From Camellia lanceoleosa (Eukaryota > Streptophyta > Magnoliopsida > Ericales > Theaceae): DNA of 64,000 bases. Position numbers and translations under genes: made by a program. The notes under the pieces were generated by a model, which saw only the letters and a list, made by a program, of their open reading frames with translations, was not told the DNA's origin and did no database searches. Shown here piece by piece: positions 49,122 to 61,137 of the stretch (the stretch's first letter is position 1; the number at the start of each line of letters is the position of its first letter). The DNA lies in the NCBI GenBank assembly GCA_025200525.1, contig CM045763.1, positions 89,819,470 to 89,883,469 on the forward strand. Direction: 5' to 3'.

Positions 49122-51037
49122 GGCCTTGTTTGTTTGGCTCCATGAGTGGATTGAACTAATAGTGACCATGTTTGTTTGGCTCTTTAAGAAAGGGGATTGG
49201 ACTAATGGTCTATGAAAAGCCCACCTAAAGTGTGTTTGGTTGGAACCATAAGTGAGAGGATTAATTATTCCCTTGAACTAGTAATCCTCTCATGTGGTAG
49301 GTCTAAGAAGTAATGGGAGGATTGGGATTAGAAACTAAGTGGGGATTAGTGAAATTTTAAATGATTTTTAAGCAAAACTTATATTTTTAAGAATAAAAAA
49401 AATAAATTATAATATTAAAAAATATCAAAACTTAAAAAATATTAATTTTATATATTAATACTACCTATAGTATTACTAATCCGGTAGTGTACAAACTAAT
49501 ATTCTTTATCTTACATTTCCAACTTAATACCACCACACTAATAATCTCTTCACTCAATTTTACTATACTCTTAATCCCCTTTATCCTATAGAGACAAACA
49601 AACGTGGAGTGTTTGGTTGTGGAAGGTTTTGATGGGATTAACACTCCAAGGCCTTGTTTGATTGGGGGGATTGGGGGGGGACTATCCACTATTTGGACTC
49701 GAGTCCAAATAGTGTTCCTTATCTGCCGTTTGATTTTTTTTTAGTCCGGCGGACTCCATGTCCCCCATATGGGGGACTATCCTGTCCTGGGGGGTGTGGG
49801 ACAGAAAGTGGGGGACTAATCACTGTTTGGATTAGATGATGAAATAACCATTTTGACCCTCTACTATTTAATTATGTATTATATTTAATAAAATTCAATA
49901 AAATTTAAATGTCTCAATTTAAAAATAAAATAATTTTATTTAACTTTTTATTGATGTTTTATTTATTTAATTTTTTGAAATAATTTTTTATGGATATTTT
50001 ATTGATGTTTTATTTTAAAATTTTGTTTATGTTTTATTTAATTTCATTATTTAAATTTAATAGATGTTTTATTTAATTTCATTTTTTGATTATTATTTTT
50101 TTTAAAACAAATTTATTTAAAATCTTAATTAAAAAAAATAATATGTATTTTTATTGATATTTTATTTATTTATTTATTTTTTAAATAAATTTATTTAATT
50201 GTGTAAAAAATAAAATAAAATAACTTTTTATTTAACCTAACTAAAAATAATTAAAATATTAAAGATATGTTTAATATTGCTATTACTTTAGTAAACAATT
50301 AAAAAAGGGTAAAATAGTCATTTGTTCATTTATTCTATCCAGTCCGTCCAACCAAACGTTGGATTCACTAAAAATAGTCCGGGGGATTCACAGTCCGGAC
50401 ATCTAATCCCATGAAAAAACAAACACATGATACATATCCAATCCAACCAAATAGTCCGGGGGATTCCAATACCAGGACTCAAGTCCGATGAATTCTAATC
50501 CCCCATTTTCCAGTCCGTCCAATCAAACACACCCCAAGGGGACTAGCAATCCCTCTCCTTGGCTGGACCAGCATGGAAGGAAAACATATAAGATTAGAAA
50601 TCTAGTGATGGGATTAATAGATTAAAATATTAATTAAAATGGACTAAAGTATTTTTAATATTATTTGTTTCAAATAATTTATTTGTGAAAGAATTATTTG
50701 AATTTTTTTAATAAATACTAAAAAATTACAATTTTTTTTTATATTTATTGAATTTTTAAATGATTTTTACACAAAATTTATATTTTTTAAGTGTCTAGAT
50801 TAAGTGGACTAAAAAAGTACAAAAATAATAATAATTATACTATTATAAAATATTTAAAATTTAAAAATATTAATTTTATATATTAATATTACTTATAGTA
50901 TTATTAATCCGTTGGTATACAAACAAACATTCTTTATCCTCTGTGTGCAACTTAATATTAGTACTTTAATAATTTTTTTACTCAATCCTATCCTACTATT
51001 AATCTCCTCCATCCTATCAAGTCAAACAAACAAGGCC
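49122..51037. mobile_element. Nested cluster of MITEs of one family
   Basis: Outer ends GGCCTTGTTTGTTTGGCT and its near reverse complement (TCAAACAAACAAGGCC) bracket at least two related copies. The block TATAGTATTACTAATCCG...CCTATAGAGACAAACAAAC at 49460-49602 is repeated, diverged, at 50890-51037. A different MITE sits between them. Confidence 0.65.
49655..50534. mobile_element. Inner MITE of about 880 bp
   Basis: The left arm TTGTTTGATTGGGGGGATTG and the right arm (CAGTCCGTCCAATCAAACAC) are inverted, with further internal inverted words (AGTCCGGGGGATT, GGACTCGAGTCC). An AT-rich core lacks any transposase. Confidence 0.65.
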
Positions 51038-51906
51038 AAGTGAACTGACCATTTGGTGATTGATAGGAAGCGGGAACATGGGGTGTCTAAAAAGCACTTA
51101 ATAAGTTTTCTATAAAAAAATATAAAAATAATCCATAACAATTGGCTTATGAATACCAATAGCTACACACGTAAAAATCAGGAAAATAATACAATGCACC
51201 TATTGCAAAAAATTAAAATAATTAAAAATCAAATTACCATTTTAGTAATGAAAATTACGATTTTCTGTGATAAAAATTATGATTTTTGTAGAAAAAATTA
51301 TAAAACGAAAAGTTATGGTGTGCACACCCTTAAAATTATGGATAACGAAGTTATGTTTTTTGTGATTGAGCAAAAATTACAGTTTCTGTGGTAGAAGTTA
51401 TACTATTTGTATAAGGTGGTAACCCAAAAAAGATGCACAATGTATCTGAATATGAATCTTTGAGTTGAAATAAATTACCCATAAGAATATTTTATATTTA
51501 CAAAAATAATATTATCACGTCATTTTTATAATATTTTCTTTTAATTTTTTTGTGTAAGAAAAGGATTTTCCAATAAATAAATTAGTTCATGAATGAACAA
51601 CTTGAGTTTAAACTCATACATCTCACCCACTGGGGTGCATTAGCATTTCTAATGGCTAAGCTTAAGTGAATTTGAGTAATTTTAACTTTTTGCCTCGAAA
51701 TGAGTTGACAATTTTTTATTTTTAATTTATTTTTTTTAATTTTTTATTTTTAGTAAAATGAGTTTTTTAAGCTAATAAGTTAGTTGTGAATGTTGGAGTA
51801 GGGTGGATGTTGACAACTATTGATAATTGACCAATCCACAGCATGAATCCTAAAATTTTAGAGTAAGGATATTTTAGTTTTTTGAATTTGTGTTTTGTTT
51901 GCTTTA
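51038..51906. other. AT-rich flank of gypsy H
   Basis: No gene seen. Ends in CTTTA at 51902-51906, the target duplication of H. Confidence 0.5.
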
Positions 51907-52699
51907 TGTACGGGAAAGAAATACACCTTCTCGTATAATCCTGTTGATCAAGTTTGCGTTCCTCGTACGTCGTCGTTCTACCACCTGAAAATACAGACGT
52001 GAGCTAGCCGGCAGGTGTGTGCCGGAAACCTCTCCGATGCCTAAGTCAGTAAGCAAGACAGGAAAGCAAAAGCTCTTTGTATTCAGTGAGCAAAAGTTGC
52101 ATTACCTCTCCAAAGGTGATATTGGTGAGCTTATATAGGTTTCGCGTGGCACAATCCTAGTAGGACTCTTACTCCTCCAAGTGTAGAGTCCTTCTAGGAT
52201 TACTCCTCCTTGCGTAGAGTCCTCCTAGGATTCATACTCCTGAAAAATAATGCTTATCCTCCAACACCCCCCTCACTGCATAAACCAAGTGAGATGGTTC
52301 TACTATGGCCGAACTCCTATACAACCGGAGTAACCTATAGTTCGACCATTACCTTCCCATCTCTTATCTCGGCTTTCCCATGCTACGACCGAGCTAACCA
52401 TAAGAGAATCGGGCCGAACTACAGCGTGCCCAAACCGGACTAACACGGACAAACCGGTGTCAATGCACGACCGGTCTTATTCAACGAAGACCGAACTACC
52501 AACAACGCTTACCAACCGAAGTAAAATTAAGACCTTGGTGGACCGAACTGACTATCACGGTCTCCAAACCGGAGTAACTTCAAGGCTATTTCTCCAATCC
52601 GAAGTAACTCATAGGGCCATTGTACTCGGCCTCTTTTACTATGGCCTATATCGGCCCAATACCCAGCTCGGCCCAATTTGCGTATAAATTGCCCTCTCA
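51907..52699 (-). repeat. 3' LTR of gypsy H
   Basis: 793 bp. Colinear with the LTR at 62776-63568 with no indel seen by eye. The minus strand starts TGAGAGGGCAATTTATACGC, and TATAAATT on the plus strand near 52683 is close to its edge. Contains many CCGAACTA/CCGGAGTAA words. The open frames inside (52210-52687) recur in the other LTR and are not genes. Confidence 0.95.
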
Positions 52700-52714
52700 A
52701 TTGCCCCTTAATTC
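52700..52714 (-). other. Polypurine tract of gypsy H
   Basis: The minus strand reads AATTAAGGGGCAAT just before the 3' LTR, the expected place for the plus-strand primer. Confidence 0.65.
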
Positions 52715-53835
52715 CATCTACAAAGCATGATTGGGATTACTTGTCTACGAACCGAACTAAAGTTTTAGCTTACCAGCCGAGCTACAATCCTTTGGCTACT
52801 CCGGCCAGGCTAAAAACCTTTTTAGCTTCTCTAGCCGAGCTAAGCTTAAGCCGAGCTAAACACGTCCGGTCAAACGTCTCTTCAACCACAGCAACTGAAG
52901 CGTTCCACATTCCAATGACACGTGGCAAGCCCCTATTGGCCATCCACGGTGTCATGCCGCCCTAAATGCTTGAAAAATTTGAACAGTCCGCTCTTTCTCC
53001 TTTTTACCAAAAGAACCCTTCATTTTGAATCACACTAACCTCTGTTCATCTTCTCTCTCTCTGCCTCTGGCTCGTGTCTTCCTTTCTTCGCTTCAATCTT
53101 CCAGTTTTTTCTCTCTTCCTCTGGTAAGTACATGAATCCATTCTTGTTTCTCTGTTTTTACTTGCGCTTTTGATCCATGGTAGACTATGCTGTGTGTTTT
53201 TGCAAAACACTTCGTTTTTTTCCTACTGTATTTGTACTGTCTCAAGAACTTCACAAGAACACCTTGAACATACTGATTTAGCTAGTAGAACACCTTTTTG
53301 ATCCTTGTACATGCTTCAACCGAACCAGAGTACAGTTTGTGATGTACGTAAAGATATAGGTAAACTGAAACCGAACTATCACTTGTGCACAACAATATAA
53401 TTTCAATAGGTCACCAACTAATCCACAATAGCCGAAATAAAAACCCACCGAACTGGAAACCTTAGCACCTGACCGAGCTAAAACTTCAGGGGCCATGCCA
53501 AAGATTCTCGGTTCTAAACCGAACTCGTAAAACGCCTTGACATTCAAATTTAATAGCAAAACCAAAAGTAGAACCGAGCTAACCCAACGCCTTGCAAAAA
53601 CCGAGATAACACGCTCCTCTTTGAAACCGAAGTAGATCCCCCAGCAAACAATCTAGCCGAAGTAAAACTGCCTTTCCTTGTTTTGTTTTTTTTTTTTATA
53701 GCACGGTCGATGATCTGTGCTTAACACCTTGTTTTTCCACTTTGCAGATTCAGGTTGCCGAGCGCCTTGCCAAATTTAGCCATCGAAAGCACACTTTTTT
53801 CAACCGAGATAACTTATACTTAATTTATAGGTAAA
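52715..53835 (+). promoter_or_regulatory. Leader of the antisense unit of gypsy H
   Basis: Noncoding, with a pyrimidine-rich stretch (about 53050-53120) followed by a plausible splice donor TG/GTAAGT at 53124 and an acceptor TTTGCAG ending at 53747, which suggests an intron in the 5' untranslated leader. About fifteen CCGARNTAA-like words are scattered through it. No TATA box is obvious. Confidence 0.45.
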
Positions 53836-55882
53836 ATGGGCAAGTATAGAGTCCTTGTAGAAACCCCAGGAGGATTGGATGATTTCAGAAAGGACTACCA
53901 AATCCCAGTCGATGTAAACCTGGTCCTAGCCGAACAAGGCACAGATCCTTGGGGCAACGAAGGCTTTGTCCCATTTACCCTCCAATCAATTATAGAAACC
54001 GGACTCAGATTCCCAGTCCAGCCCTTGATATGTGAATTTTTAAGACAAACCAGACTATGCCCCACCCAACTGTCTACCAACACATACCGAATAATAATGG
54101 GCATAGCCGCATTAAACCAACAAACCGGTCTCAACCTCGGTTTAGCCGAAATACTACACCAATACTCAATAGGCTCAAAGAATGAAGGTTGGTGTTATTA
54201 CTTGAGAATACGCCGTGGCCGAGAAAAAATAATAAAACATACACCGGATAAGGACTTAAACGAGCAGCGACTTTTTTGGGTTTAAAATTTTGAAGACTTT
54301 CAGGCCCAGATCCCCGGTCGAAGAATAAACGGGAAGAAAGGAGAGCCTGGTATCCATACTTCGGTTGCATTCCTTAATTTTATTTATCTCGGTTTTCCTC
54401 TCTATAACCGAACTAACGCCTTTTGTTTTTTGCAGATTCAGCTTTCCTCCATTCCCAGTACGGCCACCCCAACTTAGGTGTTCTCCGCGCCGCACTGCGA
54501 GTTCGAGAGAGAAGTTGGGCTAAACTCCTCGACTTCGAACCGACTTATCGCTTCTCGATGCCGCCGCAAGGGTGACTGACTTCCTCCTTGAAGACCCACC
54601 AGAACCGGACCCAACCTTGCGAGATTGTCCTTGTTCCCCTAACATTAACAAGAGATGGCGAAGAAGAATAGGATGAAGGCCATGCTTACCGCCACCACAA
54701 GGGCCGAAGTGCCACCAACTCACCAAACCACAGAAGCCGTGGTAGCTCTTCCCTCACAACAGCCATCCTCCTCACGCCGAGCTAAACGCGCCCGGACTAC
54801 TGAGACCGAGCAGCGTTTGGTTGACGAGGTTGACCCCATCTTTCCATCGAGCCCCGAACTCAACCTTCAACCGGAATCATCTGACCGAGCTGCGCCGTAC
54901 AACAAATGGGCTCCACCCTACGTCTTCAACAACCGAGATATCGACGAAGGTGACTCCGTTGTTGCTGACAAGGATCACCTACTGGCCTTCAACCTGGCCA
55001 GGGGTGTTTGTCTTCCCAAAGACATGGAGCACCACAGTAAGCAACTAAACACCGAGCTGAAAGCCATCCGGTCATCCACCAAGTCCATGATTTTGGTAGG
55101 CAGGACTGTTTTTTTCTTTGATCAGTCTAATTTTTTCTAACTCTTAGCTCGGCTAACAAGGAGCTCTCCTTTTGCAGGCCATTCAAAAGAACACCATTGC
55201 CCATAAGCAAATAATGGAACTTCGCAAAACAACAAGGCACGCAATAAGGGACGCCGAAACCAGGACGGCCGAGCTGGCGCTGTCGAAGCAAAGGTCGGCC
55301 GAACTAGAGGCCGAGGTAGCGCATCTGACCGGACTGGTTGCCTCGGCTGATAGTGACAAACAGCGGGCCGTGACCGAGACGAAAGATAAATATTTGTGGG
55401 AGATGGCGGCTCTTGAAACCAAGAAGAACGCCGAAATAACGGAGTTGGAAAAAAAGATCGAAGATGCATCCAAGGAAGGCTTCAAAAAAGCCGAAGCCGG
55501 CTACACTTTGCAATGCGAAGCTGCGAAGGATTTATTCTTCAAGTGTGGCTGGCGAAGTGCCGTGGAAAAGCTCGGTTGTGGACCCGAAACCGAGGTCTCC
55601 AATGCTTCCGAGTACTTTATTCCGGCTTCGCTGAAGGAATATGCTGACGAGATCCAGAACTAGTTTCTTGGTTCATCTGATGAGGAGGATGATGATGAAG
55701 AAGAAGCAACTGAGACTCCGGCCATCCAAGAGCAAGCCGGCGATCAATCAGCTCGGTTGGATCCAATAGTTGAAAATGCGGCGCCCGAACTTCCAACCGA
55801 GACTACTCTAACAGCAAATGCCGGAGTAAGTGCTAACCTTGGGGCCGATCTAGATGCCGAGATAGATAATCTGTTTGATTGA
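53836..55882 (+). pseudogene. Antisense intron-containing ORF of gypsy H (gypsy-type transposon protein domain)
   Basis: Exon A starts at ATG 53836 (MGKYRVLVETPGG) and contains VNLVLAEQGTD..GFVPFTLQSIIETGLRFPV, resembling the plant domain called putative gypsy-type transposon (Transposase_28), of unknown function. It ends at a TAA (about 54283), after which same-frame sequence continues (NFEDFQAQIPGRR). A middle piece (54435-54570, HSQYGHPNLGVLRAALRV) follows a TTTTTTGCAG acceptor. The piece starting at 54655 (MAKKNRMKAM) joins in phase, through an intron GTAGGC...TTGCAG (55103-55177), to a long coiled-coil-like exon (55178 on, AELALSKQRSAELEAEV) with an in-frame TAG at 55661 and then an acidic tail (SSDEEDDDEEE) to TGA 55882. 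Extra and antisense ORFs are known in Tat elements. Exact exon edges are inferred. Confidence 0.65.
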
Positions 55883-56090
55883 ACTTGTACTTTTTTCTTT
55901 CTTTTGTCTTGAACTATCTTGTAACCGGGCTACAGCCCCACAATTGTACTTGGTTTGATCTTTAATGAAAAAATCATCGACTCTCGTTTCGGTTGTGAAT
56001 GTCTGCCTGTACTTGTAATGAATTTTCCATACCTTTATATGCCCAAACTGTGATCTTGGTTAACTATCTAACTCACTAGCCAACCACTCT

Positions 56091-56636
56091 TGTAGATATA
56101 ACATACTTCGTGAAGAGTATAAAGTTTATTTAATCGACCAACCACTCTTCAATAGATATAACTTACTTTTTGAAGAGTACGAAGAGTTGGTTTAATCCGA
56201 TAACCACTCTTGACCGATATAACTTACTTGGTGAAGAGTCTGAGAGTTGGTTTAATCCAGTAACCACTCTTCACCGATATAACATACTTCGGTGAAGAGT
56301 ACTGAGAGTTGGTTTAATCCGACCAACCGGTCTTGACTATGCCCATCTCAAGGTGAAGAGTACAAAGAGTTGGTTTAATCCAGCCAACCAATCTTCAGCC
56401 ATGCCCATACTTCGACTGAAGAGTACAAAGAGTTGGTTTAATCCAGCCAACCAGTCTTCAGCCATGTCCATACTTCGGCTGAAGAGTACAGAGAGTTGGT
56501 TTAATCCAGCCAACCACTCTTCAGCCATGCCCATACTTCGGCTGAAGAGTACAGAGAGTTGGTTTAATCCAGCCAACCACTCTTCAGCCATGCCCATACT
56601 GCGGCTGAAGAGTACAGAGTGTTGGTTTAATCTAGC
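56091..56636. repeat. Tandem array of 59-63-bp hairpin units in gypsy H (about 9 units)
   Basis: Units with the core CCAACCACTCTTCAGCC and GGCTGAAGAGTACAGAGAGT repeat about nine times, becoming more uniform towards 56636. Each unit contains the perfect inverted repeat ACTCTTCAGCC / GGCTGAAGAGT around a loop of about 12 bases. The unit is 63 bp, a multiple of three, so repetitive open frames appear on both strands (56337-56646). These are not genes. Confidence 0.9.
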
Positions 56637-56879
56637 CAACCTCTAAGTTGGTTTTTCCAGCCAACCTAGAATATAGTGTTTGGTTATTCCGACCAAACAT
56701 CCTATAGCCTGGATCCTTGTCCTGGGCTTAGGAGGAGTCATAGTTGGTTTAATCCGGCCAACTATGGTTACAATGCTATTAGCCTACAAAAAGTTACTTT
56801 CTACTAGAAACAAATATGCTAAAAAAGAATCGATTTGTTTTTATTGAAAGTAAAAAATTACACATACTTTAAAAAAAAA
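56637..56879. other. Spacer between hairpin array and pol of gypsy H
   Basis: Decayed array units (GTTGG..CCAGCCAAC) followed by AT-rich sequence. It lies downstream of both the antisense unit and the pol stop, so transcripts from both strands would end in or near it. Confidence 0.5.
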
Positions 56880-59800
56880 CTAAAAATAAAATAACTTAAG
56901 ATTGGCAGTGTTCCATGGCCTAGGAATTGTTGTGCCGTCTTCATCTTCCAAGTGGTATGCCCCTTTACCCGCTAATCCGACCACTTTGTAAGGACCTTCC
57001 CAGTTAGGCCCTAACTTGCCATCTCCGGGGACCAATGTGTTGCCCATAACTTTGCGTAGTACCCAATCGCCGATCTTGAACTGCCGTGGATGTACTGTTT
57101 TGTTGTATTTCCTGGACAATTCTTGCTGGTAGGAGGCGATGTAAACTAATGCCTTTTCTCTTCTTTCTTCTGCCAAGTCAAGTTCTAACGTGATGGCTTC
57201 CCCATTCAGGTCTGGATCAAAATTTTCGCTCCGAATTGTAGGAAGGCCAACTTCTAATGGGATGACCGCTTCCATGCCATATGCTAAGGAGAATGGTGTT
57301 TCTCCTGTTGATCGTCGAGGTGTGGTGCGGTAAGCCCATAAAACATGAGGAGCTCTTACGCCACTTGCCTTTGGCTTTTTCCAACCTTTTCTTCAATCCG
57401 CCCAAGACTACCTTGTTTGGCCCTCTGCGACCATTTGCTTGGGGATATGCGGTGTGGAGTTGTAGAACTCTATCTTGTACTCTTCACAAAAGCTTCAAAA
57501 TTCGCCATCAAACCGAGTCTTGGTTATGCGAAATCGATTGCTTTTCGGTATGCCAAAGCGAGTAATGATGTTCTTCCAGACAAACTTCTTCACATCTTTT
57601 TCCTTGATTGACGCCAAGGCTTCTGCTTCCACCCACTTTGTGAAGTAGTCTGTTGCCGCAAGAAAGAACTTCCTGTTGCCTGGTGCCGTTGGGAGTGGTC
57701 CCACTATGTCCAAGCCCCACATTGCGAAAGGCCATAGACTAGTGAGAGGTAGGAGTTCTCTGGTAGGTTGATGTATTTGATGTGCAAACTTCTGACACTT
57801 TTCGCATTTTTTGACATACTTCTCCGAATCCGGTTGCATGTATGGCCACCAATACCCTTGTGAAATAGCTCGGTATGCCAATGATCTTCCTCCTTGATGG
57901 CTGCCACAAACCCCTTCGTGTATTTCAAACAAGAATGCTTCTACCTTCTTTGGGGTGGACACATTTTAAGTAAGGTCCCGAGAACGACTTCTTGTATAAT
58001 GCCAAGGACGGAGAGCCAAAATCGTTTGCGACTTGGTTCTTATTCTTGGCTTCTTTCTTATCTTCTCGTAGAGTCTTGTCTTTCAGAACGTATGATGGGA
58101 TCCATCCAAGAAGGACCTAACTCCGCAACATACCTCTTGACACGGGTCTTCAATATGGGCGGATAGTCGATCAATAGAGGATGTGGGATGGAGCTATCTG
58201 CCATTGAGTGGCACCGCTAGTTTGTCTGCTCTACTATTCTCCTCCGCTAATCTGTTCTATCCTCACCACTTGAACTTCTTGATCTCGGTTCGACTAGCTC
58301 TTGGTACTTAGCCATTCTGCGTCCTTTGCTTCGTAGTCGCCAAATTTGATTCACCACCTGCGTGAGTCATCAGAGACCATGAGTTCGGTGGCCTTCATGT
58401 AGGCCGACTTGAGTCTGCAAGAAGCGCCGTACTCAGCTTCACTGTTTGATCTTTGAAAGCCAAGGTTGATCGCTGTTCCACTACTAGGCCGTCGAGAGAT
58501 GAGGACTATGCCAAGTCCTGCTCCATGTCGGTTGGATGCCCCATCCACAAAGAGCTTCCACATCTCCCCAACGAACAACTTCCAACAAGTGGAGGGATCG
58601 GACGATGCCTTGGGGTCTTCCATGCTTGTGTCTTCTGGAGAGTCCGTAATTGCGATGCCTTGTCTTGTCTTGATGGGCCCAAGTCATTAGTCGCTAGTGA
58701 ATTTTGACTTGGTGTAGTAAGGTTGGCTTCCTCCTCGCCCTCTCTACTCTGGTCTGCCTTGGGATCTGACTGAGTAGCCTGTACTAGGGGTTGCGCTATT
58801 CCGGCGTCAATCTCGATCCCTAGTTTGGTTATGTCAGTCAGGTCGATTGGGCAGACTTGGTGGCTCCCAGGAGTGAACTCTGCGACGAAGTCTGCCAAAG
58901 GTTGGGCCTTAACTGCGGTTCTGGGTCAGAACTTCACATCATATTGTCCTAACTCCACTGCCCACTTCAAAATTCGCCCGGAGAAGTTGGCCCTCTCAAA
59001 CAGAGCTTTTAGTGGAAAAGCTGTGAGGACGACAATGGTGTGGGCGTGAAAGTAGTGCGCCAATTTCCTGGATGCCATCATTAAGGCCAGTGCTAGCTTC
59101 TCTAGAGGCAAGTACCTCGTTTCGGCTCCCAGTAATGTCTTGCTGACATAGAAGATGGGTAGATGTTGGAGTCCTTCTGCTCAAACCAACACTGCACTTA
59201 CTGCGTACTGAGATACTGCCAAGTAGAGGAAGAGTTCTTCTCCGGGTACGGGGGTGACAAGTAGTGGTGGAGAAGACATGTATTCCTTCAAACTTTCCAG
59301 AGCTTGGTCGCATTCTTCATCCCACTCAAACTTAGCTTTTAATGACTGAAAGAATGGGATTTAATCTGTCTGAAGACCGGTGATGAATCGGTTAAGTCTT
59401 TCTTTGCCATCTTGGTGAGTCTTGCACTTCTTTCCGAGTTAGGCCTTTCTAACTCCTGAATTGCTTTGATCTGAGAAGGATCTGCTTCTATACCTCGGTT
59501 GGTCACCAAGAAGCCTAAGAATTTGCCTGATCCTACTCCGAAAGCACACTTCGACGCGTTGAGTCGTAACTTATGCTTTTTCAGGATCTCGAACATCTCA
59601 CTCAGGTCCTTGAGATGGTCACTCTCATCCTTGCTCTTGACCACCATATCATCGATGTAAGCCTCCATTGTTCTGCCTAACAACGGCTCGAACATCTTGG
59701 TGACCATCCTCTGGAATGTCGCCCCTGCGTTCTTTAGGCCAAAGGGCATGACCTTGTAACAGTATAGTCCTCTTGGAGTGGTGAAGGATGTAACCTCCTG

Positions 59801-61135
59801 GTCTGGTTCATGCATTGCGATCTGGTGGTAGCCTCTGTATGCGTCAAGGAAGCTAAGCCTGCTGTGACCAGCTGTTAGGTCCACCAATTGATCTATCCTT
59901 GGTAGGGGGAAGCTATCCTTGGGGCATGCTTTGTTGACAGTTTTATAGTCGACCTTGAGACGCCACTTCCCATTCTTCTTTGGCACTACTGTGTGTTGGA
60001 GATCCACCGGGTAGTGCACCTCTCGATTGCCTCGCTTCCAACAAGTTTCCAACTATTACGCCACTATCTCGGCGTGGTGGAGTGCCGATCTGCGAGTCTT
60101 GTTGAATGGCCTGGCAGATGGGTGGACGTTGAGTTGGTGGCAGATGAAGTTGGGATCAATGCCTGGCATGTCGTATGGGGTCCAGGCAAACACTTCGATG
60201 TTAGAGGTCAAAAATTCCAAGACCTCTAGCCTCTCAGTGCTGGACAACGATGAACCAAGCAGAAAGAACTTGTCGGGTTCTTTTCATCTATCCTGACTTC
60301 CACCAAGTCTTCCAGCTTTACGGCTTCTTTGCTTTGCGACGTCTGCGAATAGTTCGTTACTCTCCGGTTCTTCCACCGAATGAACATACCCCTTCGCAGC
60401 GCGGCTTCCGTTTACTGTCACAAAGCATTATTTCGACATGATCTGATCCCTATAAACCTCCTCTATTACTCCGGTGTCGTTGGGGAACCTCATTACTTGG
60501 TGGTAGGAGGATGCCACCGAGCGTATGGCGTGCGGCCATGTTCTGCCTAAGATGATGTTGTAGGTGGAGGGGACCTTCAGCACCCAGAACTCCACTTGCT
60601 TCGTCACACTTCCCGCCCTGACTGGAAGGATGATTTTGCCGACTGGCCACTCCGGCATAGAATTGAATCCAATCAAAGGGGATACGGCAGGGGCTAAGTC
60701 CTTGTCTTGCAGCTTGAGTTGCTTGAAAGTTTCATAGTACATGATTTCACACGAACTACCTTGGTCAATCAGAATCCGCTTGACGTCAAAATCCTTGACT
60801 CGGAGAGTGACGACCAAGGCATCATTGTGTGGGCAATATATTCTGTCTAAGTCTTTATCCGAAAAAGTCATGACGTTTGTAGCTTCTGTCCTCCCCTTTT
60901 TGACGACTGGTTGGGCACTTAGTACTTCTCTTAAGTGCTCTGCTTTTTTGATTGAACCTCTGAGTTCGCATACGCGCTCTGGTTCAAAGACTCCATGAAT
61001 TACGTTGATGACGCCTTGTGGCGGGGCGTCCATCGGCATCCCGTTAGGTTTGTTGTGATCTGAGGGTTTGCGCCTCCTCTCTATGTATTTATCCAGCTGG
61101 CCCGCCGCCACCAACTCTTCCAGATGCTGCCTCAA
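56880..61135 (-). pseudogene. Gypsy H pol remnant (PR, RT, RNase H, second RNase H, IN)
   Basis: Minus strand, high to low. Protease has ILIDQGSSCEIMY (about 60820) in an intact 235-codon piece that continues to 60428. RT spans about 60247-59339 with [36 protein letters not shown] and the active site YIDDM. RNase H remnants lie at about 59313-58900 (LKWAVELGQYDVKF at about 58968-58926). The second, archaeal-type RNase H contains [17 protein letters not shown] and SNSEAEYGA (about 58560-58430). The integrase zinc region and core are at 57962-57495 (HEGVCGSHQ, CEKCQKF, GLDIVGPLP), followed by a frameshift, the QAN..LGGLKKRLEKAKGKW region and the C-terminal domain 57275-56880 (MEAVIPLEVG, GDWVLRKV). 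Several frameshifts and stops separate the pieces. Confidence 0.9.
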
Positions 61136-61137
61136 CG

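Noticed and set aside
52210..52687. Two frames of 76-77 codons that recur at 63079-63556
   Set aside because: They lie inside the two LTRs of element H, so their repetition reflects LTR identity, not a gene family.
53278..53565. 95-codon minus-strand frame next to the antisense unit of H
   Set aside because: It lies across the leader region with CCGARNTAA words, without a recognisable domain; likely incidental.
56337..56646. Overlapping open frames of about 100 codons on both strands
   Set aside because: They arise from the 63-bp tandem repeat, a multiple of three without stops; no domain and no start context.
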